Source: an uncultured Actinomycetes bacterium
GTDB lineage: Bacteria > Actinomycetota > Acidimicrobiia > Acidimicrobiales > RAAP-2
Assembly (NCBI GenBank): GCA_903924205.1
Contig: CAIYAP010000005.1
Coordinates: 81,085-145,084 of the forward strand
Length of the DNA stretch: 64,000 nucleotides
Direction: 5' to 3'
Position 1 is the first letter of the stretch; every line of letters begins with the position of its first letter. This document shows, piece after piece, positions 17,448 through 25,205 of the stretch. The notes beneath the pieces are model-generated. The model did not search any database and was not told the origin of the DNA. It saw nothing but the letters and a program-made list of their open reading frames with translations. Made by a program: the position numbers and the translations under genes.

Positions 17448-18035
17448 CTATAGGCGGTCAGCGAGCTTTTCGGGATAGCGGAACCACCCGTCGGGTGTCT
17501 CGTAGGTGCGCAGCACCTTGGCGGGAGCGCCGGCCACGATGGAGTTTGCGGGGATGTCCTTGTTGACGACGGCGCGAGCACCGACGACGACGTTGTCGCC
17601 AATGGTGACACCCGGCATGATCATGGCCCCGTTACCGATGAGGCAGTTGCGACCGATGACCACCGGCGCCGTGAAGGCCTCTTCGCCGGGCAAGGTCGGG
17701 TGATACATCGAGTCGTAGATGGTGACGTAGTCACTAATCAGGGTGTGGTCACCGATGGTGATGGAGTTCAGCGCCACGATTGACACCCCCTGGTTGATAC
17801 CTATCCAGTTCCCCATAGTGAGGGTGGCGCCCTTGCGGGCGCCCAGGTTGATGGCCGTCAGAACGCCTTCGAAGGACAGTCGACCGAGTGTCACACGGCC
17901 GGCCAGCTCCAGTCGGGGAAATTTGGCGGAACACACCAAAAGGCCATTGACGGTGCAGTTGCGGTGAATCTTCACCCACGTCGTCAGCAGAGCAGTGAGA
18001 AATAAGGCACGACAGCGGCGGTAGAGGTTGGTCAC
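17448..18035 (-). CDS. Hexapeptide-repeat (LbH) acyltransferase
   Basis: This is an acyl- or acetyltransferase with a left-handed beta-helix. Repeats of the [LIV]-G-x4 type are visible (IGDHTLISDYVTI, IGRNCLIGNGAMI, PGVTIGDNVVVGARAVV). IVAGAPAKVLR near the end is the classical C-terminal element of this group, as in WcaF- and LacA-like enzymes. The track ORF starts at 18182, but its first 49 residues look like non-coding translation. GTG 18035 (195 aa) is my choice, with a GGGAG about 10 nt upstream. The likely target is a sugar or other surface glycan. No glycan genes are next to it. Confidence 0.88.
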   Translation of the reverse strand: MTNLYRRCRALFLTALLTTWVKIHRNCTVNGLLVCSAKFPRLELAGRVTLGRLSFEGVLTAINLGARKGATLTMGNWIGINQGVSIVALNSITIGDHTLISDYVTIYDSMYHPTLPGEEAFTAPVVIGRNCLIGNGAMIMPGVTIGDNVVVGARAVVNKDIPANSIVAGAPAKVLRTYETPDGWFRYPEKLADRL

Positions 18036-18481
18036 AACGAAGATTCTCCCACTTCCGCAGAGCCAATGGTGTCCACCGCGTCCCCGTTGGTCGTTTTTGC
18101 GGCCAGGAACTCCCGCGCAGGGGAATAAGGTCCGCCCAGGTGTGATCCACTGATGGTGGAGAGCCGACAGGGCCAGCCCCAAGGTGAGCGAGCAGGGAAA
18201 TCAATGTCGAAGCGAAGCCGCTACTGCCAGATGTGATCACGGGGGCGGTGGTGGCTGATGGTGAGCCCACTAGGAAGGTCTTAGCTCGTTTTAAAAATCG
18301 AGATCCCAACACCCCCCATCTCGGATCGCATCTCGCTCGCCAGATCGAACCCGAAGCCGCTGCAAGATTGCACGGATGAAGTCCTCAGCAACCTCCCGTT
18401 GAAATCCGCTAGCATCGCAATCGCTTCGTCGTCACGCGTTAGGCCGTAGTAACCGGCCGATGAATGGCCGACGAAGCACCA
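18036..18481. other. About 450 bp without a supported gene
   Basis: This stretch lies upstream of tRNA-Ser and behind the acyltransferase start. Both strands hold only weak ORFs (parts of 17749-18312 and 18281-18652 on the minus strand), neither with recognisable content or a good start. It probably contains the tRNA promoter. I see no convincing att repeat. Confidence 0.5.
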
Positions 18482-18573
18482 GGAGAGGTGCGAGAGCGGC
18501 CGAATCGGACTCACTGCTAATGAGTTGACTGGGGAAACTTGGTCCGAGGGTTCAAATCCCTCCCTCTCCGCCA
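18482..18573 (+). tRNA. serX: tRNA-Ser (anticodon GCU)
   Basis: The acceptor arms GGAGAGG (18482-18488) and CCTCTCC (18563-18569) pair perfectly. The anticodon stem ACTCA/TGAGT holds the loop CTGCTAA, with GCT at 18516-18518, reading AGC and AGU. A long variable arm (class II) and the T-arm GAGGG-TTCAAAT-CCCTC are present. The 3' CCA is encoded in the DNA. Confidence 0.95.
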
Positions 18574-18575
18574 CT

Positions 18576-18597
18576 GTGGTAGGTATCGACCCACCAC
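18576..18597 (+). other. Imperfect hairpin between tRNA-Ser and rimO
   Basis: GTGGTAGGT, loop ATCG, ACCCACCAC form a 9-bp stem with one A-C mismatch. It could aid tRNA 3' processing or sit in the rimO leader. No U-tract follows. Confidence 0.3.
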
Positions 18598-18610
18598 GTA
18601 AAGGAGCACA

Positions 18611-19909
18611 GTGCGTTACTGGATTGAGACGCTGGGCTGCCCGAAGAATCACGTGGACTCCGACAAGCTCGAAGGACTCCTCGGCAGCGACGGATACTCG
18701 CCCGCGGATAGTGCCGACGAGGCAGACCTCGTCGTCGTGAATACCTGCGCCTTCATTGAAGCCGCTCGGGCGGAATCCATCGAGACCATTTTAGATCTCG
18801 AAGAACGTCGTAAAAAGGGCGCTCGCCTCGTGGTCACCGGCTGCATGGCTGAGCGTTACGGCGATGAACTGGCCGCCGCCCTTCCGGAAGTGGACCAAGT
18901 GGCACGCTTCGACGAGAGTTTCGTGACGCCGACGCCCGTCGGCATTCCGTCACGTCGGACGAACGCCTTCGACCTCCTTAATCTTCCACGGCCGGCCGCT
19001 CGGGCGCCCTGGGCTTACCTCAAGATTGCCGAGGGCTGCGACCGTCGATGCGGTTTTTGCGCCATTCCCTCTTTCCGTGGTGACCAGCGTTCGCGTTCAT
19101 TCGACGAGTTGGTGTCCGAGGCGGAGGGTCTCGTTGCCAGCGGCGTGAAAGAACTGGTTCTGATTGCTCAAGACCTCGCGAGTTACGGCCACGACCGACG
19201 TCGTCGCGGTGCGGGTGAGGCCATCGAAGTGCTCGACGACGGTGGTGATCAGCCCCTCATCGCCTTAGTGAAGCGTCTCACGCCCCTCGTGGAACGCGTT
19301 CGCTTGCTGTACCTCTACCCCTCGGGTCTTACGCCACAATTGATCGACACCATTCTCGCGACCAACGTGCCGTACTTTGACTTGTCGCTGCAACATGTGT
19401 CGCGACCTTTGCTGCGCAACATGAAGCGCTGGGGTGACGGCGAGCGTTTTCTCGAGCGCATTGCCGCGATTCGAACGGCACAGCCTCTAGCCGCGTTTCG
19501 TTCCTCCTTCATTGTGGGTTACCCCGGTGAGACCGAGGACGATCAGCGACAGCTCGTGGAATTTCTCGAAGCCGCCCAACTCGACTGGGCGGGGTTTTTC
19601 ACCTATTCGCCCGAAGACGGCACGGTGGGTGCGACGCTTCCGAACGCCGTTGATCCGCAGCTCGCTATGGAGCGTCTGCGCGAACTCACCGAAGTGCAAG
19701 ACCGGATCACTGCGGCGAAGCGCGATGCTCGTGTCGGCACCCGTCACGTGGTGTTGGCGGACACGGCGACCACGGGTCGTAGCACCGCGGAGGCCCCTGA
19801 GATCGATGGCGTCATCTACTTTGATACCCCGCAAGAGCCCGGCGCCCTGCTTATCTGTGAGATAACGGGTAGCCGCGGGGTGGACCTAGAAGCGACGGTG
19901 ATTAAGTGA
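18611..19909 (+). CDS. rimO: Ribosomal protein S12 methylthiotransferase RimO
   Basis: This radical-SAM enzyme adds a methylthio group to an aspartate of ribosomal protein S12. The N-terminal domain ligates one cluster through C10, C46 and C78. The radical-SAM triad is CDRRCGFC (C143, C147, C150). A TRAM-like domain ends the 432-residue protein. The motif IPSFRGDQRSR and the TLGCPKN start are typical of RimO rather than MiaB. The start is GTG 18611 with AAAGGAG 5 nt upstream. It overlaps pgsA by 4 nt and heads a rimO-pgsA-cinA operon, an arrangement common in actinobacteria. Confidence 0.95.
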   Translation: MRYWIETLGCPKNHVDSDKLEGLLGSDGYSPADSADEADLVVVNTCAFIEAARAESIETILDLEERRKKGARLVVTGCMAERYGDELAAALPEVDQVARFDESFVTPTPVGIPSRRTNAFDLLNLPRPAARAPWAYLKIAEGCDRRCGFCAIPSFRGDQRSRSFDELVSEAEGLVASGVKELVLIAQDLASYGHDRRRRGAGEAIEVLDDGGDQPLIALVKRLTPLVERVRLLYLYPSGLTPQLIDTILATNVPYFDLSLQHVSRPLLRNMKRWGDGERFLERIAAIRTAQPLAAFRSSFIVGYPGETEDDQRQLVEFLEAAQLDWAGFFTYSPEDGTVGATLPNAVDPQLAMERLRELTEVQDRITAAKRDARVGTRHVVLADTATTGRSTAEAPEIDGVIYFDTPQEPGALLICEITGSRGVDLEATVIK

Positions 19910-20463
19910 GCGACTCCACTCGCAAGTACGGCGAAAGCGCGCTCCTGACGCCGGCCAACATCCTCACGCTTTTTCGCTTCGCCGTCACCCCGCTCTTCGT
20001 GTGGTTGATCGTGACTCATGGTGCCTCGTGGTGGTCCACCATCGTCGGCGCCACCGCCGCGTTTACCGATTACTTCGATGGCATCGTGGCGCGTAAATAC
20101 GGTACGACGACGTCGGGCGCCTTCCTTGACCCCCTCGCGGACAAGGTGGTCGTTCTCGGTTCGCTCTACACCCTCGTCTTTCGTCACTTCATGTGGTGGC
20201 TGCCGGTCGTCATCATCACGGTGCGTGAAGCGTGGATGAGTATCTACCGCTCGCGTAAGAGTCGCCAGGGCATCTCCATCCCCGCGAGCAAGTTGGCGAA
20301 GTACAAAACCTTGGTGCAGGACCTCGCCATTGCCTTCTGCGTGATTCCCGGCGTGACGCATCAACGGTGGTTACTGGTGAGCACCTTGTGGCTGGCCGTG
20401 GCACTCACGGTGTACACCGGCTGGCAGTACTTCCGCGACGGTCGTCAGGCAGGCGCGTCATGA
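19906..20463 (+). CDS. pgsA: CDP-diacylglycerol-glycerol-3-phosphate phosphatidyltransferase
   Basis: This integral membrane enzyme makes phosphatidylglycerophosphate, the precursor of phosphatidylglycerol. The CDP-alcohol phosphatidyltransferase signature D-G-x2-A-R-x8-G-x3-D-x3-D is visible as DGIVARKY...GAFLDPLAD. The start TPANILTLFRFAVTPLFVW fits PgsA. The 185-residue length and four or more spans are usual. Starts at GTG 19906 inside the rimO stop and overlaps cinA by 4 nt. Other CDP-alcohol transferases share the motif, but the neighbours support PgsA. Confidence 0.92.
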   Translation: MSDSTRKYGESALLTPANILTLFRFAVTPLFVWLIVTHGASWWSTIVGATAAFTDYFDGIVARKYGTTTSGAFLDPLADKVVVLGSLYTLVFRHFMWWLPVVIITVREAWMSIYRSRKSRQGISIPASKLAKYKTLVQDLAIAFCVIPGVTHQRWLLVSTLWLAVALTVYTGWQYFRDGRQAGAS

Positions 20464-21716
20464 ACGTCGACATCGTGGCGGTCGGGACGGAACTCCTACT
20501 CGGCCAAATTCCGGACACCAACTCCCAGTGGTTGGGCCAAGAACTCGCTGCTCACGGACTCTCCTCGTATTTTCATCAACACGTCGGTGACAATGGCCCG
20601 CGTATCGTGACCGCCATTCGCACCGCCCTCGCGCGTGCGGACGCCGTCATCATCTGCGGTGGCCTCGGCCCGACACAAGACGACATCACCCGCGAAGCGG
20701 TGGCCGAAGTCATGAATGTGCCACTGGTACGCGATCCTCAGATCGTGGAGTTCATCACCTCCTTGTTCGCGGAACGTGGTCGGGTGATGTCAACGAACAA
20801 CGCACGACAAGCCGACGTACCGCAAGGCGCCTCCATCATTGCGCAGCGACGCGGCACTGCCCCCGGCCTGATTTGTCCCGTGGGTCAGAAAGTTATCTAT
20901 TGCGTACCGGGCGTCCCCTACGAAATGCAGGAAATGTTCGAGCGCGCCATCTTGCCGGACCTTGAAGCGCGCGCCGCGGCTCGTGGCGAGACGGCGGTTA
21001 TTCGAAGTCGAGTGCTGCGCACGTGGGGTGCGGCCGAATCCACCCTGGCCGAAGTGCTCGACGCGCACGTCCACGAACTCGAAAGTTCCTCGAACGTCAC
21101 CTTGGCCTACCTCGCCTCGGGTATCGAAGGCATCAAAGTACGCCTGACCGCTCGCGCCGCTGATGGAGACGCGGCTGCCGACGTTCTCGCTCGAGAGGAA
21201 GCGCGAGTGCGCGACATCTTGACCTCCCAGCTCGGCGACATCGTGTTTGGGGTTGACGATGAAACGATGGAGCACGCCGTCGCGCGCCAGCTCATTGATC
21301 GCGGACTCACGCTCGCGGTGGCCGAGTCGGTCACTGGCGGACTCATTGCCAGTCGCTTGGTCGCCGTCAACGGCGCCAGTCAGTGGTTCCGTGGGGGCAT
21401 CGTGAGTTACGCCAGTGACGTGAAATTTGACCTCCTCCACGTCGATCGAGGACCGGTGGTGAGCGGTCGCGCGGCCGAGCAAATGGCCGTCGGCGTTCGC
21501 GAACGACTTGGGGCAGATGTGGGCCTGGGCATTACGGGGGTCGCAGGTCCCGATAGCCAAGACGGCGAAGCGCCCGGCACCGTGTTCGTCGGGTGGGCCG
21601 TCGGTGACGTCATCGAACACGTGCGGCTGCACCTGCCCGGAGATCGTCCGCGCGTACGGCAGTACTCCGCGATTTCGGCGCTCGACGCGCTACGTCGCCA
21701 ACTCGACCAGATCTGA
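20460..21716 (+). CDS. cinA: CinA family protein, NMN amidohydrolase-type
   Basis: This two-domain protein has an N-terminal molybdopterin-binding-like (COG1058) domain, with GTELLLGQIPDTNSQWL and ICGGLGPTQDDITREA, and a C-terminal nicotinamide-nucleotide amidase domain. The latter carries AVAESVTGGLIASRLV, GGIVSYASDVK and GLGITGVAGPD. It probably recycles NMN and clears damaged nucleotides. The track ORF starts at 20367 inside pgsA; the real start is ATG 20460 in an ATGA overlap (418 aa). Third gene of the rimO operon; AlkB-like gene follows 1 nt later. Confidence 0.95.
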   Translation: MNVDIVAVGTELLLGQIPDTNSQWLGQELAAHGLSSYFHQHVGDNGPRIVTAIRTALARADAVIICGGLGPTQDDITREAVAEVMNVPLVRDPQIVEFITSLFAERGRVMSTNNARQADVPQGASIIAQRRGTAPGLICPVGQKVIYCVPGVPYEMQEMFERAILPDLEARAAARGETAVIRSRVLRTWGAAESTLAEVLDAHVHELESSSNVTLAYLASGIEGIKVRLTARAADGDAAADVLAREEARVRDILTSQLGDIVFGVDDETMEHAVARQLIDRGLTLAVAESVTGGLIASRLVAVNGASQWFRGGIVSYASDVKFDLLHVDRGPVVSGRAAEQMAVGVRERLGADVGLGITGVAGPDSQDGEAPGTVFVGWAVGDVIEHVRLHLPGDRPRVRQYSAISALDALRRQLDQI

Positions 21717-21717
21717 C

Positions 21718-22329
21718 GTGGGTCGCCATCAGCCGGACCACGACTGGTATCGCGCGTTTCTGACTCCACCATTCACTCGTGAGGTCATGGCCGAAATATG
21801 TCGTGACACGCCGTGGCGTCACGACACCATCACTTTGTTTGGTCAGACGCACGACGTTCCGCGATTGACCGCACTCATGGGCGATGAGGGTGTCACCTAT
21901 CGCTACTCACACCTCACGATGAATGCGATTGCCTGGAGCGCGCCGGTTGACGACCTGCGACATCGAGTGGAGGAGCAAAGTGGCACGTGCTTCAACTCGG
22001 TGCTTCTCAATTGGTATCGCGACGGGCGGGACTCCAATGGTTGGCACGCCGACGACGAGCCGGAACTCGGCGAGGAGCCAGTGATTGCGTCATTGTCGCT
22101 GGGCGTCACTCGAACAATGCGCTTTCGTCGTCGTGACGGCGAGGCGCGTTTTGCGGTCGATCTGGCTGATGGCGACCTACTCGTGATGCGTGGGGATTCT
22201 CAGCGCGAGTGGGTGCACACGATTGCGAAATCCGCCCGCGTGACGAGCGGTCGGCTCAATTTGACGTTCCGCCAGATGGGGCCGCGCTCGAGCGACGCAG
22301 CACCGACAGCACCTTCTCGTCATCGATGA
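21718..22329 (+). CDS. AlkB-like 2-oxoglutarate/Fe(II) dioxygenase
   Basis: This is an oxidative demethylase of the AlkB family, likely repairing alkylated bases. The iron ligands are H110-x-D112 in NGWHADDE and H167 in VHTIA. The 2-oxoglutarate contact is R179 and R185 in RLNLTFR. LNWYRDGRDSNGWHAD is the typical ALKBH2/3-like core. The GTG at 21718 lies 1 nt after the cinA stop (203 aa); the track start at 21508 is inside cinA. The last 74 nt overlap the convergent MFS gene, unusually long for this window. Repair role is inferred from family; recA lies 3 kb on. Confidence 0.92.
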   Translation: MGRHQPDHDWYRAFLTPPFTREVMAEICRDTPWRHDTITLFGQTHDVPRLTALMGDEGVTYRYSHLTMNAIAWSAPVDDLRHRVEEQSGTCFNSVLLNWYRDGRDSNGWHADDEPELGEEPVIASLSLGVTRTMRFRRRDGEARFAVDLADGDLLVMRGDSQREWVHTIAKSARVTSGRLNLTFRQMGPRSSDAAPTAPSRHR

Positions 22330-23761
22330 ACCAGGCGCTGAGGGCGCCCGCAAAGGCAAACAGACAGACCCATAAGAACGGCTGGTGATAGGCATCAGAG
22401 AAGCGTTGTGCAATGTGCGCGGGCGCAATCTGGTGGTGCGCCACTTGGCTCTTCACGCGATCAATCTGGGTCGTCAGAATAGAGATCAGTACGGCGATGC
22501 CGAGAGAGCTGGCAACCTGACGTTGGGTCGAAAACAGCGCGGAGGCGCGACCGGTGTCGGCGAAACCAATCTGCGAGAACGCTGCCGCTTGCAAGGGGAT
22601 AAAGACGAAGGCCCAGCACAGTCCACGACCAAACAAGATCGCGCGGTATGTCCAGAGGCTGGTGTCGAGATGCGTGACGAGGAGCAGCATCATCACCGCA
22701 CCGGCCACAGTGAGGCCCACCATCACCATGCGACGCGGTCCAATGATGGGGTAGAGCTTGCGCGCGACCTGACTCATGATCATGACACCCACCGCTTGGG
22801 GGAAGGTCGTCAGGCCCGAACTAGCGGGCGACAAACCTCGAACGCCTTGCAGCATCAGGGGCATGAGGAGAACGAGACCAAAGAAGCTGGCGGTGGCGAA
22901 GGCGCTGGTGATGTTGGTGGCGGTAAAGACTCGATCCCTAAAGAGGCGCAGGGCCAAAATCGGTTCGGGAATCTTGTTCTCCACGACGACGAGGCTCACG
23001 CCCGCGAGCACCCCGAGGGAAAGCCCCATAATGACTTTGGCGGATCCCCAGCCGGAGATTTCGACCTGGTTGAGTCCGTAGAGCAACCCACCGAGTGAAA
23101 GTGCGGACAAGAGAAAGCCCCAGGGGTCAAAACGATTCTCCGCATGGTGCTGGAACTCCTTGAGCTTCCACCACCCAAAAGCGAAAGTCAGTATGCCGAA
23201 GGGCAAGTTGACGTAAAAAATCCAGCGCCACCCCCAGCCATCGGTGATGTACCCACCGAGCACCGGGCCACTGGCCGGGGCGAGCAAGGTGGGAATCGCC
23301 AGGATGGCACCGGCCTTGGCGCGCAGGTGTGGCGGGTACGCGCGATACAGCATGGCGGTGCCCACCGGCGTCATCATGCCGCCACCGATGCCCTGCAGGA
23401 AGCGAAACGCGGTCAACTGGTCGATGCTGTGCGCAAAACCACACAGTGCGGAGCTGATGGTGAAAATGAACAGGGAAGCCAAGAACACTTTCTTGGTGCC
23501 AAAGCGGTCGCCGAGCCATCCGGAGGCCGGAATGAAAATGGCGAGCGACATCAAGTAGCCGAGCACGATCCACGCCAGGTCGCTGGGAGAACCGTGATGG
23601 AAGGCATTGCCGATGGCGGGGAGGGCGGTGTTGACGATGGTGCCATCCATGATGTCCATGAACATGGCCACCACGAAGACCGTGGCCACAATGTGCTGTT
23701 CACTCATGCGGCTAAAGAAGTTGCCGCGCGGCGGCGAGTGAGTAAGTGCCGTATCGCTCAT
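22256..23761 (-). CDS. DHA2-family MFS drug exporter (EmrB/QacA type)
   Basis: This is a proton-driven multidrug exporter with about 14 predicted spans (501 aa). It has MFS motif A (GWLGDRFGTKKVF), motif C-like PASGPVLGGYI and the DHA2 GWRWIFYVNLPFG segment. The N-terminal MDIMDGTIVNTALPAI is diagnostic for the EmrB/QacA group. AGGAGG lies 5 nt before the ATG at 23761. The gene diverges from the beta-lactamase-like gene, and the gap holds two inverted repeats. No adjacent TetR or MarR regulator is seen. Substrates unknown. Confidence 0.93.
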   Translation of the reverse strand: MSDTALTHSPPRGNFFSRMSEQHIVATVFVVAMFMDIMDGTIVNTALPAIGNAFHHGSPSDLAWIVLGYLMSLAIFIPASGWLGDRFGTKKVFLASLFIFTISSALCGFAHSIDQLTAFRFLQGIGGGMMTPVGTAMLYRAYPPHLRAKAGAILAIPTLLAPASGPVLGGYITDGWGWRWIFYVNLPFGILTFAFGWWKLKEFQHHAENRFDPWGFLLSALSLGGLLYGLNQVEISGWGSAKVIMGLSLGVLAGVSLVVVENKIPEPILALRLFRDRVFTATNITSAFATASFFGLVLLMPLMLQGVRGLSPASSGLTTFPQAVGVMIMSQVARKLYPIIGPRRMVMVGLTVAGAVMMLLLVTHLDTSLWTYRAILFGRGLCWAFVFIPLQAAAFSQIGFADTGRASALFSTQRQVASSLGIAVLISILTTQIDRVKSQVAHHQIAPAHIAQRFSDAYHQPFLWVCLFAFAGALSAWFIDDEKVLSVLRRSSAAPSGGTSN

Positions 23762-23764
23762 GTC

Positions 23765-23814
23765 GGCCTCCTATCGAGGCCAGACTACGGGAGGCAGTCT
23801 CGGTATTCTGCCTC
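23765..23814. promoter_or_regulatory. Two inverted repeats sharing GAGGC half-sites
   Basis: The first repeat is GGCCTC-5 nt-GAGGCC (23765-23781) and the second is GAGGCAG-10 nt-CTGCCTC (23791-23814). Both arms of both repeats are perfect. They sit in the 66-bp gap between the divergent exporter and hydrolase genes, so they may be operators. Part of the first repeat overlaps the exporter ribosome binding site. Confidence 0.4.
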
Positions 23815-23827
23815 TCGAGGAGGACGC

Positions 23828-25045
23828 ATGCACATCTCGCACGAACCTGAAGACTTGGGATTTTCCACCGAACGACTTGAACGTATTGACGAGTTTTTCG
23901 ACACCTGGATTGCTGCGGGGAGGTACGCGGGTTGGCTCGTCACCGTGGCCCGCGGCGGAGAACTCGCCTACGTGTCGCACGGGGGGTACGCCAACAAGGA
24001 GGAGGGCGTCCCCGTTAGCCACGACACCCTGTGGCGCATTTTTTCAATGACCAAGCCCGTGACCGCCGTCGCCGCCATGATGCTGTACGAACGTGGTGCC
24101 TTTGATTTGTACGACCCCATCGACAAGTGGTTACCCGAGTTCGCGAATCCTCAGGTGTACGTGTCGGGCCCCGCGACCGACATGGTGACCGAGCCCGCTC
24201 GCGAACCCATTCGGGTGTGGCATCTCTTGACGCATACCGCCGGTTTGACCTACGGCTTTAACTATCTACATCCGGTCGATGAGGCGTATCGGCTCGCGGG
24301 CTACGAGTGGGCCGCGCCAAAGGGATCGACGAACGAGTCGGTGATGCGGGCGCTCGCGGAGATGCCGCTGCGTCACGAGCCCGGAGCCGCCTTTAACTAT
24401 TCGGTAGCCACCGATGTCGTTGGCCGTTTGATCGAAGTGTGGTCGGGTCAATCGCTGGGTGACTTCTTCCGCGATCACATTTTGCTTCCGCTCAAAATGT
24501 ACGACACGAACTTCGGTGTGTCCGATGAGAAGCTCGAGCGAGTCGCACAGGTCTACATTCCCGGACCCGAGGGCATCGTGGCGATGCCGCAACTGGGACG
24601 CGGGCTGAAGAGTCCCACCTACCAATCGGGTGGTGGTGGTCTCGTGTCGACCGCGCACGACTATCACCGTTTCACCACCATGTTGTTGCGCGGCGGCGAA
24701 CTCGACGGCGTACGTCTGCTGTCACCGGCCACGGTGGCGCTGATGAGTGACAATCATTTGCCCGGCGGCGGGGACATCGAGAGCCTGGCCCTCGACAGCT
24801 TCAAAGAACCCGCGTCACGAGGTATGGGTCACGGTCTTGGACTCGCGGTGGTGTCATCTAGAGCGGGACAGAAGCTGCCCCTCTCCGAGGGCAGCCTGTT
24901 GTGGGGTGGGGCGGCATCGACGACCTTTTGGATTGATCCGGCGCAAGACCTGACTGCCAGCTTCTATACCCAACTCATTCCGAGCAGCACCTACCCGATT
25001 CGGCGAATGTTGGCGCCGCTGGTGTATCAAGCACTCCTCGATTAG
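23828..25045 (+). CDS. Beta-lactamase-family serine hydrolase
   Basis: This is a class C beta-lactamase-like/penicillin-binding-type hydrolase (405 aa), often an esterase or peptidase rather than a lactamase. The catalytic SxxK is SMTK (S73, K76), and FNYSVATDVVGRLIE provides the Tyr motif. GLGLAVV and LLWGGAASTTFWIDP are typical of the group's C-terminus. No signal peptide is seen, so it is probably cytoplasmic. ATG 23828 has GAGGAGG 4-5 nt upstream. The track start at 23144 lies inside the MFS gene. Lactam hydrolysis is not implied. Confidence 0.9.
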   Translation: MHISHEPEDLGFSTERLERIDEFFDTWIAAGRYAGWLVTVARGGELAYVSHGGYANKEEGVPVSHDTLWRIFSMTKPVTAVAAMMLYERGAFDLYDPIDKWLPEFANPQVYVSGPATDMVTEPAREPIRVWHLLTHTAGLTYGFNYLHPVDEAYRLAGYEWAAPKGSTNESVMRALAEMPLRHEPGAAFNYSVATDVVGRLIEVWSGQSLGDFFRDHILLPLKMYDTNFGVSDEKLERVAQVYIPGPEGIVAMPQLGRGLKSPTYQSGGGGLVSTAHDYHRFTTMLLRGGELDGVRLLSPATVALMSDNHLPGGGDIESLALDSFKEPASRGMGHGLGLAVVSSRAGQKLPLSEGSLLWGGAASTTFWIDPAQDLTASFYTQLIPSSTYPIRRMLAPLVYQALLD

Positions 25046-25096
25046 GCCATATTTTCGGGCAACAGCCTGGAAAATCGATTTTCAACCGGAGAATCC

Positions 25097-25125
25097 TTGA
25101 TACGAACATTTGTTCGTAGTACGGT
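25097..25125 (+). promoter_or_regulatory. recA promoter with embedded LexA (SOS) box
   Basis: TTGATA (-35, 25097-25102), a 17-nt spacer and TACGGT (-10, 25120-25125) frame the palindrome ACGAACATTTGTTCGT (25102-25117). This matches the actinobacterial and Gram-positive LexA box CGAAC-N4-GTTCG. Binding would block RNA polymerase, so recA should be SOS-inducible. Confidence 0.9.
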
Positions 25126-25205
25126 TCGAGGAGCGCAACTGCGACCGATGTCACAGCGGGTACTTAGCGTGCCTACTCATGGCAAAGAACACGAAGGAGA
25201 TCACG

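Noticed and set aside
17749-18312. Minus-strand ORF 17749..18312
   Set aside because: It overlaps the acyltransferase in another frame and has no recognisable domain or start signal.
18482-18573. tRNA-Ser as an integration site of a mobile element
   Set aside because: No repeat of the tRNA 3' end, no integrase and no mobile gene were seen in the window.
18281-18652. Minus-strand ORF 18281..18652 containing EREGFEPSDQVS
   Set aside because: It translates the antisense of tRNA-Ser and the rimO start; such strings are a known artefact of tRNA antisense translation.
23144-23827. N-terminal extension of ORF 23144..25045
   Set aside because: It overlaps the MFS gene in antisense; GAGGAGG before ATG 23828 marks the real start.
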